Shown here one piece after another: positions 38,178-47,916 of a stretch of DNA of 64,000 nt. The stretch is from Bog-473 sp963828825. GTDB lineage: Bacteria; Actinomycetota; Acidimicrobiia; Acidimicrobiales; RAAP-2. A model generated the notes under the pieces. The model did not search any database. It was given only the letters and a program-made list of their open reading frames with translations, and had not been told where the DNA came from. Location of the stretch: assembly GCA_963828825.1 (NCBI GenBank), contig CAWHGF010000004.1:1087045-1151044 (forward strand), written 5' to 3'. The position numbers and the translations under genes are program-made. The stretch's first letter is position 1. The number at the start of each line of letters is the position of its first letter.

Positions 38178-40055
38178 CTAGGTGAATGGGGTCAGCGCTA
38201 CGATCCGAGCCGTGAAGGCGGCTACAGCGGCCACTTCACCACTGCCTTCAGTTCTCCACACGCACCTCGACCGGAGGGGTCGTGACCGTTCGACCCCCGA
38301 GTCACTGACGGTGGCGTCGATCGTGTAGCTGCCGTTGGGTACGGTCGAGGTGTACCAGCCGCCGATCCAGCCGTAATGGGTCCGCGAACCAGTGGCGATG
38401 ATGGTGCCTTCACGGCCCGGTCCGCTGAGGACGTAGTCAACCTTCGTGATGTCGAACAGGGTTGAGACGGCAACGTCGAGGAACTGCCTGCCGTGAAGCG
38501 TCGACCCGCTACGGGGAAGGGTCACGGTCGCGCGCAATGGCAAACTGTAGAGATCGATCGGCTTTTCGCTCAGGTATCTCGTTGCATCTCCTGTACCGAA
38601 GAGGCTGAGGCGATGGTCCTTGGCTATCGTGATCTGACGGCGAAGGGACTGGGCCGTTTCCAGCCAATCGAGGTCGCCGACTACGGTGTCCGGGTATTGG
38701 TTGGCTCTGACGGTTACCTGTCCCATATAGAGCCGGTTCTGGCGTGTCGCTCGCGCCTGGGAAATGCCGTTGGCCGATCCGAATATGACGATGATGACGA
38801 TGCCCGCCCCGACGACAACCCGAGCGAGAGTGAACAGGGGATCGGAGAAGATGTGCCGCTGTCGACCAGCGCTTCCCGCCGGCGACCGAGCACCATGTTC
38901 CGGCGATCGCAGCTCGGAGGCGACAGGTGGGTCCAGGACGGCGAGGTACAAACCGACGAGGACGAAGACGGCGAAGACCGTGTACCGATCCGCCGAGTCG
39001 AATCCAAAAACGGCGAGACCAGTTCGACCGTACGCGGTCAATCCCGAGAAGAGGAGCCCGAAGAGGATGAGCGAGAGGGCGAAGGGACGGCCTCCCGTGG
39101 TGGTCCTCTCCCGAATAGCGAAGCGCACCAGCACCCAGATCGCCGTCACGACGAGCACCGAGCCGAAGACCGTCACCAGGGCGCCCGGCTGGCCTTGTCC
39201 CACGATGTCACCCACGATCCGGACAAAGAAGGTGAGCACGGCCGCCGGACCCGGGGCGGACGACTGCGCGGCGTTGAAGTCGTAGCCGACGAAGTAGATC
39301 ACGCCGGCAAGGACGGCGGAGGCGATCCAGGCAGTTGCGAGGTGACCGGGCCGGCGCCTCAGGTAGATGAGCAGGAGTCCGGCCGGCCACACGAGCAAGC
39401 CCTGGAGCGACGAGAAGCTCGCGACGACGGCCGCCGCAACGGCACATCCGAAGACGGGCCATCGCTGCGGCTCCTGGTCCAGCAGGAACAAGGCCAGAGC
39501 GACGGTGAGGAGCACGAGGTACCAGGCCATCTGGAAGCCCCACAGGGTGTTGCCGGCCTGGGCGAGCGAGAGCAGCAGGAACGCCACCGGGCAGTACCAG
39601 ATCCACCGCCTCTCTGGTGAGCGACGTTTGTGAGCGCAGATGACGAGCGCCGTGGCGCCGAACGCCATCAGGGCGCTCAGGTACTCCTCGGTCACTACGT
39701 TGAAATGAGTGGTGTAGGCGAGGGCCAGGACGATCAGGTTGGGAAAGAAGATGCGGTTCTCGTAGTGCTGTGACCACAGCGTCGAGAGGTGGAGGGTCCC
39801 CGAGTACGCATGACCGAGCAGGGCCACGTCGTCCCATTGGTCCGCGTAGATGACGTTGACCCCGTAGCCGTGGATCATCCAGAGGTAAGACACCGCGGGG
39901 ATGGCGAAGCCGAGGACGGTGGCGACGGGGATCAGCCACGAACGCCAGTCCGAACGCGGTGACGCGATGGCGCTGTGGCCAGGCATTTCGACACCCGTAG
40001 GCGGTCGTGACGATGTCGCTGTGTCGACCATGTCTCGGCCAGACCGATGAGACAT
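38178..40055 (-). CDS. Polytopic membrane protein, family A, with C-terminal Ig-like domain
   Basis: 625 residues, paralogue of the protein at 32476. Same layout: about ten helices, VIYADQWDDVALLGHAYSGT, STLWSQHYENRIFFPNLIV (HNENR is HYENR here), GNTLWGFQMAWYLVLLTVAL, then tail SLFGTGDATRYLSEKPI and the Ig-like domain GSTLHGRQFLDVAV... with HYGWIGGWYTSTVPNGSYTI. The central part is identical at DNA level to the 32476 gene. Start ATG 40055 or ATG 23 codons later. It follows the 40079 gene with a 23-bp gap, so the three genes 38178, 40079 and 42337 may be one transcript. Confidence 0.78.
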   Translation of the reverse strand: MSHRSGRDMVDTATSSRPPTGVEMPGHSAIASPRSDWRSWLIPVATVLGFAIPAVSYLWMIHGYGVNVIYADQWDDVALLGHAYSGTLHLSTLWSQHYENRIFFPNLIVLALAYTTHFNVVTEEYLSALMAFGATALVICAHKRRSPERRWIWYCPVAFLLLSLAQAGNTLWGFQMAWYLVLLTVALALFLLDQEPQRWPVFGCAVAAAVVASFSSLQGLLVWPAGLLLIYLRRRPGHLATAWIASAVLAGVIYFVGYDFNAAQSSAPGPAAVLTFFVRIVGDIVGQGQPGALVTVFGSVLVVTAIWVLVRFAIRERTTTGGRPFALSLILFGLLFSGLTAYGRTGLAVFGFDSADRYTVFAVFVLVGLYLAVLDPPVASELRSPEHGARSPAGSAGRQRHIFSDPLFTLARVVVGAGIVIIVIFGSANGISQARATRQNRLYMGQVTVRANQYPDTVVGDLDWLETAQSLRRQITIAKDHRLSLFGTGDATRYLSEKPIDLYSLPLRATVTLPRSGSTLHGRQFLDVAVSTLFDITKVDYVLSGPGREGTIIATGSRTHYGWIGGWYTSTVPNGSYTIDATVSDSGVERSRPLRSRCVWRTEGSGEVAAVAAFTARIVALTPFT

Positions 40056-40078
40056 CTAGCCGGTCGCCATGGGGGAGC

Positions 40079-42175
40079 CTATCCGTGCAGGAGACGCCGG
40101 CATAGGCTCAGGTCGGGTGAGGATCCGGTCACGTCGGCCACTGACACCGGCGATGGGGACCCGTTGGGGCTCACGGCGACGACAGCCGGCCCCTTTCCGC
40201 GCAGATAGTGCACAAACATGGTCGATCCGTACCACGAGACCAAGATCTGGTTGAGCGTCGGGTCTGTCATCACTCCGACACGGTACTGGAGGTGCTCCTG
40301 GGGGGGGAAGTTCCATCCGACGGGGTCCGGCCAGGTGTTGGGGGGAGTTCCGGGGTTCTCGAGGCGGATGTTGAAGAAGCCGCCGCCCGCCGGTTCGAGA
40401 ACGAGCGTCGACGAATCGAACCGAAGCAGCGGGACGGCAGTCCGGATGCTTTGAGGCGGCACGTTGAAGGTGAGCCCGATGGTGGTGTTAATGGCTCTCT
40501 CCTGCTCGACCGGGATCCATGTGTAATGCATGATCTGCTGTCCCGGTGAGTCCCAGAACGCAGAGCCGGTGGAGAGATAGAGACCAGTGCATCCTGGCGC
40601 CGCGTAGAGCTGGTTGCCCGGGGCCCAGTACGGAAGCGAGCCATTGCGGATCACAGAGGCCGACTGGGAGGCCGGAGTGAGCGAGTGTTGGACCGCGAGA
40701 TAGTTCCGAGCCTGTGCGGACGTCCACTGCGGATCCGGTGACGCTGCGATCGCGAGGTTGGCGGCGACGCCGAAGAGGGCGAGGACGACCAGCAGCGAGA
40801 CCGCCGCGTTCACGACGAGGCGCCGCCGACCGCCCATGCGATGGCAGATGTCGACGAGGCCGACTGCGCTGGCGAGGATGAGAAACGGGAGCAGGTCGGC
40901 GGAGTAGCGGTTGAAGATGAAGCCGAAGAAGAGGGCGCCGGCCCCTCCGGCGGCGCCGGCGATCAGCGGTATGCGGGTCAGGCTGATGGCGCCCGAGCCC
41001 CGTGGCCTGAACGCCGCCACCACGCCCCAGCAGCTGAGCAGGAAGAGAAGCGGCATCGACGCCGGAATGCTGGCCGTCGGCTGCGTCTGGTCGAGCACCA
41101 CCTTGCCCACCGGGAGTGGGTAGTGGGCGGGGAGCGTGATGAAGGGGAACGTGCCCGTCAGGTGCAGTCCGGCCGGTTGGAAGTAGGCGACCAGGGTGCT
41201 CGGCAGGAAGTGGAGGCCGAACGGTGTGCCACCGTTCACGGCGAGAAAGTACCGGCGATGGGCGTTGACCATGGTCCACACCTGGTCTTGCAGGGGGTAG
41301 CCGCCGACGGGAGCGCGGTACTTCGCCCAGCCGATGGCGCCCGCGACGACCAGCGGCACCAGTCCCGCGAGCGCCGTGGAGACAGCAAAACGTCGATCGG
41401 TCGGTCGCCTGCGGGCCAGGGCGAGCCAGCCCGCAGCGAGCAGAGCACCGAGAGCGCAGGCATAGCCCGTCGAGGGGCGGTCGAGGTTCGTGGCGAGCAC
41501 GAGGCATCCGAGCAGCAACACCCGTCGACGCGAGGGTTGCTCGAGGACACCTAAAAGGGCGAAGAGGACCCCGGTCGTCAGGGCCACGCTCCACGCCATG
41601 TCCTCGTTGTAGACGTCAGGAGAGGAGGCGAGATACAGCAGCACGGAGCCACCGGTCACGGAAGCTGCGAGCACCCCGTAACAGGCCGCCTCTCCCCGAC
41701 CAAGTGGCACCGGCCCGCGTACCAGGTGGCGTGTTCTCCAGAGGAGAAGCGACGTGAACAGGCCGGTGACAATCCAGGCCAGGAGGAGCGAGGGAGCCGT
41801 CAGCCGCCCGTCAAGACTGCTCGTGACCAGGAGCACCGGCATGCGTAGCAGAGCCGGGAAGAGCCCGAAGTAGGTGTACGAATGACCGTTGTAGATGAAG
41901 GCCTCGATGCCGATCGACCCGTTCGGGATGTACAGGTGACCGTGGAACAACGCCCGCGCCTGAATATCGTAGAAGTTGTCCGGCGCCACGCTCCTGAGGG
42001 GGTCGAATCCTCCGGACCAGAGATCCCAGAGTGTCCACAGGTACGGCACGGTGACGACGGCGATTCCGATGAGAACGGCCCAGGTGAAGCGCTTGCGGTC
42101 AGCACCGCGATCTTGGGGCTCCTCGACATCCTCGACTGTCTGGCGAGGCCCGAGGTCGGTAAAGGTGGCGCTCAT
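40079..42175 (-). CDS. Polytopic membrane protein, family B, probable GT-C
   Basis: 698 residues from ATG 42175. N-terminal cytosolic tail, then about 11 helices and a soluble beta-rich C-terminal domain of about 220 residues. Landmarks: DNFYDIQARALFHGHLYIPN and GIEAFIYNGHSYTYFGLFPA in the first big loop, VYNEDMAWSVALTTGVLFAL, LHFLPSTLVAYFQPAGLHLT, FNRYSADLLPFLILASAVGL, then a tail with CTGLYLSTGSAF and YTWIPVEQERAIN. The tail resembles carbohydrate-related beta-sandwich domains, but no family was recognised. Probably a lipid-linked sugar transferase. Confidence 0.72.
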   Translation of the reverse strand: MSATFTDLGPRQTVEDVEEPQDRGADRKRFTWAVLIGIAVVTVPYLWTLWDLWSGGFDPLRSVAPDNFYDIQARALFHGHLYIPNGSIGIEAFIYNGHSYTYFGLFPALLRMPVLLVTSSLDGRLTAPSLLLAWIVTGLFTSLLLWRTRHLVRGPVPLGRGEAACYGVLAASVTGGSVLLYLASSPDVYNEDMAWSVALTTGVLFALLGVLEQPSRRRVLLLGCLVLATNLDRPSTGYACALGALLAAGWLALARRRPTDRRFAVSTALAGLVPLVVAGAIGWAKYRAPVGGYPLQDQVWTMVNAHRRYFLAVNGGTPFGLHFLPSTLVAYFQPAGLHLTGTFPFITLPAHYPLPVGKVVLDQTQPTASIPASMPLLFLLSCWGVVAAFRPRGSGAISLTRIPLIAGAAGGAGALFFGFIFNRYSADLLPFLILASAVGLVDICHRMGGRRRLVVNAAVSLLVVLALFGVAANLAIAASPDPQWTSAQARNYLAVQHSLTPASQSASVIRNGSLPYWAPGNQLYAAPGCTGLYLSTGSAFWDSPGQQIMHYTWIPVEQERAINTTIGLTFNVPPQSIRTAVPLLRFDSSTLVLEPAGGGFFNIRLENPGTPPNTWPDPVGWNFPPQEHLQYRVGVMTDPTLNQILVSWYGSTMFVHYLRGKGPAVVAVSPNGSPSPVSVADVTGSSPDLSLCRRLLHG

Positions 42176-42336
42176 GCCCCAGAGAGTGGCTCAATCGGCT
42201 GGCGCCACCTCTGGAAGGTCTCCGGAAGAAACCCCCCGCGCCGGGGATCGTTGACAGCCAGGTAGACCAGGGCGATCCACCGGTGAGTCGCCCGCTTTCC
42301 CATCTGCAGCCTGTCTCCGTCCGATACCAACATCGG

Positions 42337-44466
42337 TCAGCGGTCGCCCACCAGGCTGTGGCAGAGCGCCATCGGATGGGCCGGCGTCGCCATCGGGATA
42401 TTCGCAACCGTGATGAGCGGCGTCGTACCGGGGGAGGGCTGAGGAGTCGCCCGGACGACGATCGGTCCTCGTCCGGCGATGTAGTGGTCGAGGTATTGCC
42501 ACCCGTACCAAGTGAGGATCAGAGCATGGAGATTGGGATCGACGGTGACGGTGAAGCGGCTCTGCGCATGCAGGTAGGTGATAGGGAGGACCCAACCGTG
42601 CGGCGGCGGCCACGCGATCGAGGTTCCGGAGTTCTCGAGCACGAGGCGGACCGAATCGTGTGGCACCGGCACGAGGACGAGCGACGCCCTGCCGTATGTC
42701 ATGAGCGTCACCGGATGGGTCAGAAGGCCGGCCGGGCGGTTGAAGGTGAACCCGATCTCGCGGGTGAAGGCGGTGCTCTGCTCGACCGGCATCCAGGTGT
42801 AGTGCTCGATCTGCTGGCCCGGCACCGATGAACTGTCGTCACCGCTCGACAGGTAGAGGCCCGAGCAGTGGTTGACCGCGAACAGCTCGCCCGCTGGAGC
42901 CCAATAGGGAAGTGGCCCTCGGGTCCGAATGCTGGCACCGAGCGAACCGAGGCTCAGCGACTGCTGGGCCGATACGTACCCTGCCAACTGGGTTTGCGTG
43001 AATTGCGGGACCGGGAACGCCGCGACGGCCACGTTGGCGGCGACCCCATAGGCGGCGAGTGCGGAGAGGCCCCCGAGCGCCCATCCCCGTGCCCTGCGGC
43101 TGCGCCCCTCGAGGAGGCGCCAGATTTCGATCATGCCGACCGCAGACGCGACGATGAAGAAGGGCATGAAGTCCCCGATGTACCGCTGGGAGATGTAGCC
43201 CCAGACGACGACCCCGCCTGTCCCCACGACACCGGTGACCAGGATCAGCCGCGCCAGGCGCACGCGACCGGGACCCCGCCGTCGGAACGCCGTCACCGTC
43301 CCCCAGACGCCGAGCACCATGAGCAGCGGTGCCGTCGTGGTCATGCTGGCCGTTGGGTAGGTCAACTCCATCACCGCCCCGAGGCCTGAGGCGGGGGACC
43401 CGGGCGGCGTGATGAACGGGAAGATTGTCGAGAAGCGGACTCCGAAGGGCTGGAAGTAGGCCCACAACTGGGCAGGGATATGGTCGAGGTTCTCCGGCTT
43501 TCCGCCGTTGGCGGCGAGGAAGTAGCGGCGGTACGCGTTGAGGTGGGTCCACACCTGGTCCTGCAGCGGCAGCCCGACCCAGACGCCGAATTTCGCGTAG
43601 TTCACGGCCGCGTTGATGAGGAAGCCGACCACGCCGATCGCCACCAACGGGATCGCCCAACGTCGGGCGGCCGTTCCCCCCTTGCCCAGGGCGAACCAGG
43701 CGGCCACGAGCCCGCAACCGACTGTGGCCGCGTAGCCGCCCGGTGTCCGGTCGAGGTTCGCGCACACCACCAGCACGGCGGCGGCCGTCATCTGGCCCCA
43801 CGACGGCCGCTCCTGGATGCCGAGCAGCACGAAAAAGGTGCCGACGACGAGCGGGATGCTCCAGGCGAAGTCCTCGTTGTAGACGAAGGGCGTCGCCACC
43901 AGGTAGATGACGACCGAGCCGCCCATCACGCCGGCCATCAGCGCGCCGTACGAGGCCGCCTCGGCCCGGCCGACGAGCGCGGTGCCACGGATGAGGACCC
44001 GCAGCCGCCAGAGGAGGAGAGCGGTGAAGACGGCGGTGGCGAACCAGGCGAGGAGGAGCGAAGGAGCCGTGAGGTCGCCGTCGAGGCGGCTGGTGAAGAG
44101 CAGGATGGGCATCCGGATCAACGAAGGGAAGAGCCCGAAGTAGGTGATCTGGTGGCCGTCGTGCTCGAACGCCTCGATGCTCAATTGGCCGTTGGGGACC
44201 CACAGGTGGCCATGGAACATGGCTCGGGCCTGGCGGTCGTAGAAGTAGTCGAAGGAGACGCCCCGAATCACGTTGACCTTGCCCCACCAGAGGTCCCACA
44301 GCAGCCACAGCGTGAAGGGCAGTGTCAGCGCCGTTCCGGTTACCGCCGCGATGGTGAACCGCCGGCGGCTGATCTGCGCAGGCGAGCGCGTCGTGAAGGC
44401 AGCCCGGTCCTCGACGGGCCCCTCGTCGACCTGCTCTGGACCGGTGATGGTGGTCGTGGCCATCAC
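42337..44466 (-). CDS. Polytopic membrane protein, family B, probable GT-C
   Basis: 709 residues from GTG 44466, whose GTGA overlaps the upstream stop. Paralogue of the 40079 protein with the same order: FDYFYDRQARAMFHGHLWVP, LSIEAFEHDGHQITYFGLFP, VYNEDFAWSIPLVVGTFFVL, LDHIPAQLWAYFQPFGVRFS, SQRYIGDFMPFFIVASAVGM, and the tail CSGLYLSSGDDSSSVPGQQI with EHYTWMPVEQ. About 11 helices. Separated from the next gene by about 160 bp in which nothing is seen. Same proposed role as its neighbour. Confidence 0.72.
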   Translation of the reverse strand: MMATTTITGPEQVDEGPVEDRAAFTTRSPAQISRRRFTIAAVTGTALTLPFTLWLLWDLWWGKVNVIRGVSFDYFYDRQARAMFHGHLWVPNGQLSIEAFEHDGHQITYFGLFPSLIRMPILLFTSRLDGDLTAPSLLLAWFATAVFTALLLWRLRVLIRGTALVGRAEAASYGALMAGVMGGSVVIYLVATPFVYNEDFAWSIPLVVGTFFVLLGIQERPSWGQMTAAAVLVVCANLDRTPGGYAATVGCGLVAAWFALGKGGTAARRWAIPLVAIGVVGFLINAAVNYAKFGVWVGLPLQDQVWTHLNAYRRYFLAANGGKPENLDHIPAQLWAYFQPFGVRFSTIFPFITPPGSPASGLGAVMELTYPTASMTTTAPLLMVLGVWGTVTAFRRRGPGRVRLARLILVTGVVGTGGVVVWGYISQRYIGDFMPFFIVASAVGMIEIWRLLEGRSRRARGWALGGLSALAAYGVAANVAVAAFPVPQFTQTQLAGYVSAQQSLSLGSLGASIRTRGPLPYWAPAGELFAVNHCSGLYLSSGDDSSSVPGQQIEHYTWMPVEQSTAFTREIGFTFNRPAGLLTHPVTLMTYGRASLVLVPVPHDSVRLVLENSGTSIAWPPPHGWVLPITYLHAQSRFTVTVDPNLHALILTWYGWQYLDHYIAGRGPIVVRATPQPSPGTTPLITVANIPMATPAHPMALCHSLVGDR

Positions 44467-45118
44467 GAACCCGATCGAAGACGCTGGAAGTACGAGTCAC
44501 CGAAGGCGAGGACCTTGCCCGCGGACTGGTCCGAATTGGTGTCGGGTGTGATCTTCTCGACCCATCGCACTACGTCCGGGTTCCACAGCTCGAGGTCGCC
44601 ACCGTTCTCAGCCGTCCAGTCCTCGTTGAGATAGAGAAGGAGGTTCACCCGCCGCTGCCACGAGGACAAATACGGGTGGAGGGAGTAATGAGGATGCACG
44701 TTGAGGAACCCACCGGTCGTTGTCTGGTGAAGATCGCCACCGTCGGGCGATGGATTGGGGATGAGGTTCTCCACCCCGATGAGGTCGCTCACGAAGCTGA
44801 CGAACCTCGTCGAATTGGGTTCGGCCGGAACCTGCTGCTCATTGGCGTACAGGAATTGTTCCGCTGTTGGGAGTGGAGAACTGAGAACCCCTTGACAGCC
44901 CGTTCTGTCGCCGCTGGCACGAGAAAGTCGTCGACCACGATGTGCGGAGAGAGCTCGGCCGTTCGGTGGCGGGCCCGGAGGCTCTCGAGGTCCTGCTCAA
45001 GGCGGTCCAGACCGATGGCCGGCGCGGCGGACCCCCGGTCCTCCAACTCGTGGGCGGGTACTCGCGCCGCGATGGCCCTAGCCATGCCAGCGCTGCGGTA
45101 GCGGATGTCGGCGCTCAT
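44463..45118 (-). pseudogene. Decayed 2-oxoglutarate/Fe(II) oxygenase-like gene
   Basis: From ATG 45118 the N-terminal piece contains LSPHIVVDDFLVPAATERAV, typical of prolyl-4-hydroxylase-like oxygenases. Near 44855 a missing base moves the frame; then EQFLYANEQQVPAEPNS and FVSFVSDLIGVENLIPNPS follow, and GGFLNVHPHYSLHPYL, VNLLLYLNEDWTAENGGDLE. In the family the iron site is HxD; here it reads HPH. The C-terminal segment with the distal His is absent and the protein ends FGDSYFQRLRSGS. So both a frameshift and active-site loss. Its stop overlaps the start of the family B gene. Confidence 0.65.
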
Positions 45119-46399
45119 CCCCCGACCGTTCGGACGACAGCCCAAGCCTCGGACAAAGCTTCTCTCGGTCATCAATTCTTCCCCGTACGTGGTCTCGGTC
45201 CGTACGCACCCTCGGCCCCAACCTGCCCAGCATCCGCGGGCCGGACCTCAGCCCTGGGGCCGACCTCAGTTCGGCCCCAGGTTCGGTGTCTGCGATCTGC
45301 GCGAATAACCGGTTCAGGATGATGAACTTGAGCGGCCACAGTATCCCAAAGGCGCTGACGTTCGCCCTCACGTCGAGAACGCGGGACAAGGCGGGTGAGG
45401 GTCGTTCTCGTCGGCGAATCGGTCTGTCCACGAGGCCGGTGACCAGGACAATCCGTTGCTGGTGAGGGACAATCACCCGGAATGGCAGGACCTCTCGCCA
45501 GAGTTGAGAAGTGCCCCTGGTGTGCCACACCCACTGCCCGTCGAGAATTCGTAACAACGAGCCAGATCGCGGCCCAGATAGGCACTATGAAGCAAACCCC
45601 CATTCTGTTCGCCACAGCACCGCGGGCCGAAGGTTGCAAACGCCCCTCCGACACACACTCCCGCACGCGCAGGACGTGCTCGATGTCGAGCGTGTCGGTG
45701 TTGTAACGTGACCCGCTGCCTGCGACTCCTGAATCTTCCCGCACTCACTCACCGAAATTCCCACCCTTCCCTGGTGAGCTTAACCATCCAGTAGGGTTGG
45801 ACCCCTTCGATGTTGACGAACGACCAAGCCAGCCCGCTCGAAGGGAGACCCCTTGCTCGTGCTCGCACATGGGGAAGACGTGGAAGCACGTGCACTGAGG
45901 AGCAGGGGCTGGATCTCGACGACCGCTCGCCATTTGGGCCGGGACCGCAAGACGCCTGCCTGACGGTCAGGGAGTGGTAACCACGTCGGCCCGGTCCACG
46001 AATCGGACTACGTAGCTCAATACAGGGTGCATCTCATGCGCCTCCTGACTCGTCAGGCTCGGTGAGGTCGTGGTGGAGAGATTGCGAATCGCCCGCGCTG
46101 CCCCTTGGCTCAACTTCATCGCACCCTCGTGAGCACTGGTCCAGTCGGGTGTGCCCTCTTGAATCCCCGTGAGGCGCAGCCTCGCTGCGCCCGACTCCGG
46201 CGGCTTGGTCGAGAACGCGTGGCCCCATCAGGTCAGCCAACTGGCGCCCCCGGAAGTTTGCGGATTCAGGAAATAGGAGGGTCACTGGCCGAGGGATGTG
46301 TCAAGACATAGGAGAGTCGAGCTGGAAGGGGTCTCCGATCGAGCTGACCTTCTCGCCGGCTACGAGACGCTCACAGACCGAGCGCCGGAACTCTCCCGC
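45119..46399. other. 1.3-kb stretch without a recognisable gene
   Basis: The longest minus-strand frames (45078-45557, 45172-45744) show no domain I recognise; the piece FGILWPLKFIILNRLFAQIA is protein-like and may be a gene remnant. A strong hairpin lies at 45254-45263/45271-45280 (CTGGGGCCGA, 7-nt loop, TCGGCCCCAG). The 15-bp sequence TGGCGCCCCCGGAAG at 46242-46256 recurs at 47917-47931. A frame at 46298-46528 runs into the IS insertion point and may be the interrupted target. Confidence 0.4.
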
Positions 46400-46407
46400 A
46401 TATTGCT
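46400..46407. repeat. Left copy of the 8-bp target duplication (ATATTGCT)
   Basis: Matches 47833-47840 exactly, flanking the IS. Confidence 0.9.
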
Positions 46408-47832
46408 GGCTCATCGGATCCTGGCGGGGTCGCGCCCTGACCAGGATCACCTCGAGCGCGACGAAGGCGCTTCAAGCTTGAGGTGTGACCCAACAACCAA
46501 GAAGCACCTTCGTTCTTCGCGACCATAGCGAGATACTCGAGGCCCTTGTCGGCCTCAAAGACGTGGTGGTCCTGCACTACGAGCGACGCGGACCCGACGT
46601 CGAGCTGGCCATCGAACAGCTGATCAGGGATCCAGTGCGCTGCCCATCGTGTGCCACAGAGGCCGCGGTCAAGGATCGTCCGGTGGTGCACTACGTCGAC
46701 TTGCCCGTCTATGGGACGCCCATGTCGCTGGCCTGGAAGAAGCACCGGATGCGCTGTGTGAACGAGCGCTGTTCGAAGAAGACCTGGATGCTCAGCGACC
46801 ACCGCATTGCGGCCAAGAAGTGCCTGCTGACGACGAGGGCTGCCAAATGGGCGACGCGTCAGGTCGGAGACGGTCGCACGGTCAAAGAGGTGGCCGCCGA
46901 GTTGGCCTGTGACTGGCACACGGTCAACGAGGCCACGATCACCTATGGCCAAGCCCTGCTCGAGGCCGATCGCAAACGGCTGAACCAGACGACGGCCATC
47001 GGTCTCGACGAGACCTCCTTCGTGAAGCTGGGCTCGCGCCACACCGATTACGCCACCACCGTGGCCGATGTCGAGCACCATCAGATCATCGACATCTTGC
47101 CCAGCCGCAACTACGTGGACGTGGCCGCCTGGCTGGACAAACAGCCCAAGTCCTGGAAGGAGCGCATCGAATACGGAGCCCTCGACATGTCGGCCACCTA
47201 TGCCGCCGTCTACAGCGTGCTCTTGCCCAAGGCGGCTCAGGTGGTCGACCCCTTCCACGTGATCAGCCTGGCCAACCGCTCCCTCGACGCCATCCGCCGG
47301 CGCGTCCAGATCGAACAACTCGGCCACCGGGGCCGGCGCGACGATCCCCTCTATCGAGCCCGGCGCCTGTTGCTCATGAGCGAAGAGAAGCTGAGCGACG
47401 AGGCGACCGAGCGCCTGAGCTCGCTGCTCGAACTGGGCGATCCCGGGGCCGAGGTGGCCATCGCGTACCGGGTCAAAGAACGCCTACGCGACTTCTATCG
47501 GACCGGCGATCCCGACGAAGCCAAGGCGATGCTCGCCGAGCTGCAGAGTCACTGCACGAAGAAGGCCATGCCGCCCGAGATCCAGCGTCTCGGGCGCACC
47601 ATCAAGCACTGGTTCGACAAGATCACCAACTACCACCTGGCCCGGGTCTCAAACGGCCCCACCGAAGCGCTCAACAACCTGATCAAGCGGATCAAGCGCA
47701 TCGGCTTCGGGTTCCGCAACTTCGAGAACTACCGGATCCGAGCCCTGCTCTACGCCGGCAAGCCGAACTGGCGCGTGTTGGGGTCGATCGTCGTCCGGTG
47801 AGCAGGCAGACCCCGCCAGAATCCGATGAACC
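46408..47832 (+). mobile_element. Complete ISL3-family insertion sequence with terminal inverted repeats
   Basis: 1425 bp. The left end 46408-46431 (GGCTCATCGGATCCTGGCGG...) and the right end 47809-47832, read in reverse complement, match over 24 bp with two differences. Outside them the 8-bp direct repeat ATATTGCT lies at 46400-46407 and again at 47833-47840, the target duplication length typical of ISL3. The exact duplication and intact transposase imply recent movement. Joining the flanks gives ...CGCATATTGCTTGGGC, the empty site. Confidence 0.95.
46485..47801 (+). CDS. ISL3-family transposase
   Basis: 438 residues. N-terminal zinc-binding region (PVRCPSCATEAAVKDRP and RCVNERCSKKTW), a helix-turn-helix-like part (TVKEVAAELACDWHTVNEA), and the DDE catalytic core: first Asp in AIGLDETSFVKLG, second in QVVDPFHVISLANRS, and Glu in SNGPTEALNNLIKRIKRIGF, with the characteristic ending GFRNFENYRIRALLYAG. 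Fills the IS between its terminal repeats. It should cut and paste the element. All catalytic residues are present, so it appears active. Confidence 0.95.
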   Translation: MTQQPRSTFVLRDHSEILEALVGLKDVVVLHYERRGPDVELAIEQLIRDPVRCPSCATEAAVKDRPVVHYVDLPVYGTPMSLAWKKHRMRCVNERCSKKTWMLSDHRIAAKKCLLTTRAAKWATRQVGDGRTVKEVAAELACDWHTVNEATITYGQALLEADRKRLNQTTAIGLDETSFVKLGSRHTDYATTVADVEHHQIIDILPSRNYVDVAAWLDKQPKSWKERIEYGALDMSATYAAVYSVLLPKAAQVVDPFHVISLANRSLDAIRRRVQIEQLGHRGRRDDPLYRARRLLLMSEEKLSDEATERLSSLLELGDPGAEVAIAYRVKERLRDFYRTGDPDEAKAMLAELQSHCTKKAMPPEIQRLGRTIKHWFDKITNYHLARVSNGPTEALNNLIKRIKRIGFGFRNFENYRIRALLYAGKPNWRVLGSIVVR

Positions 47833-47840
47833 ATATTGCT
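47833..47840. repeat. Right copy of the 8-bp target duplication (ATATTGCT)
   Basis: Matches 46400-46407 exactly, flanking the IS. Confidence 0.9.
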
Positions 47841-47916
47841 TGGGCATGGACTACCTCCTGGTAGCTCACGACCCAACTCTTATAACGCTGGCTCGCCATT
47901 GGGGGTCAATGGCAAG

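Noticed and set aside
42839..44500. A 553-codon frame overlapping the family B gene
   Set aside because: Arg/Pro/Gly-rich shadow of the real gene in another frame.
43480..44634. A 384-codon plus-strand frame
   Set aside because: Antisense shadow of 42337-44466 with no domain.
45172..45744. 190-codon minus-strand frame as a gene
   Set aside because: Arg-rich, no domain, no ribosome site, overlaps another frame of similar length.
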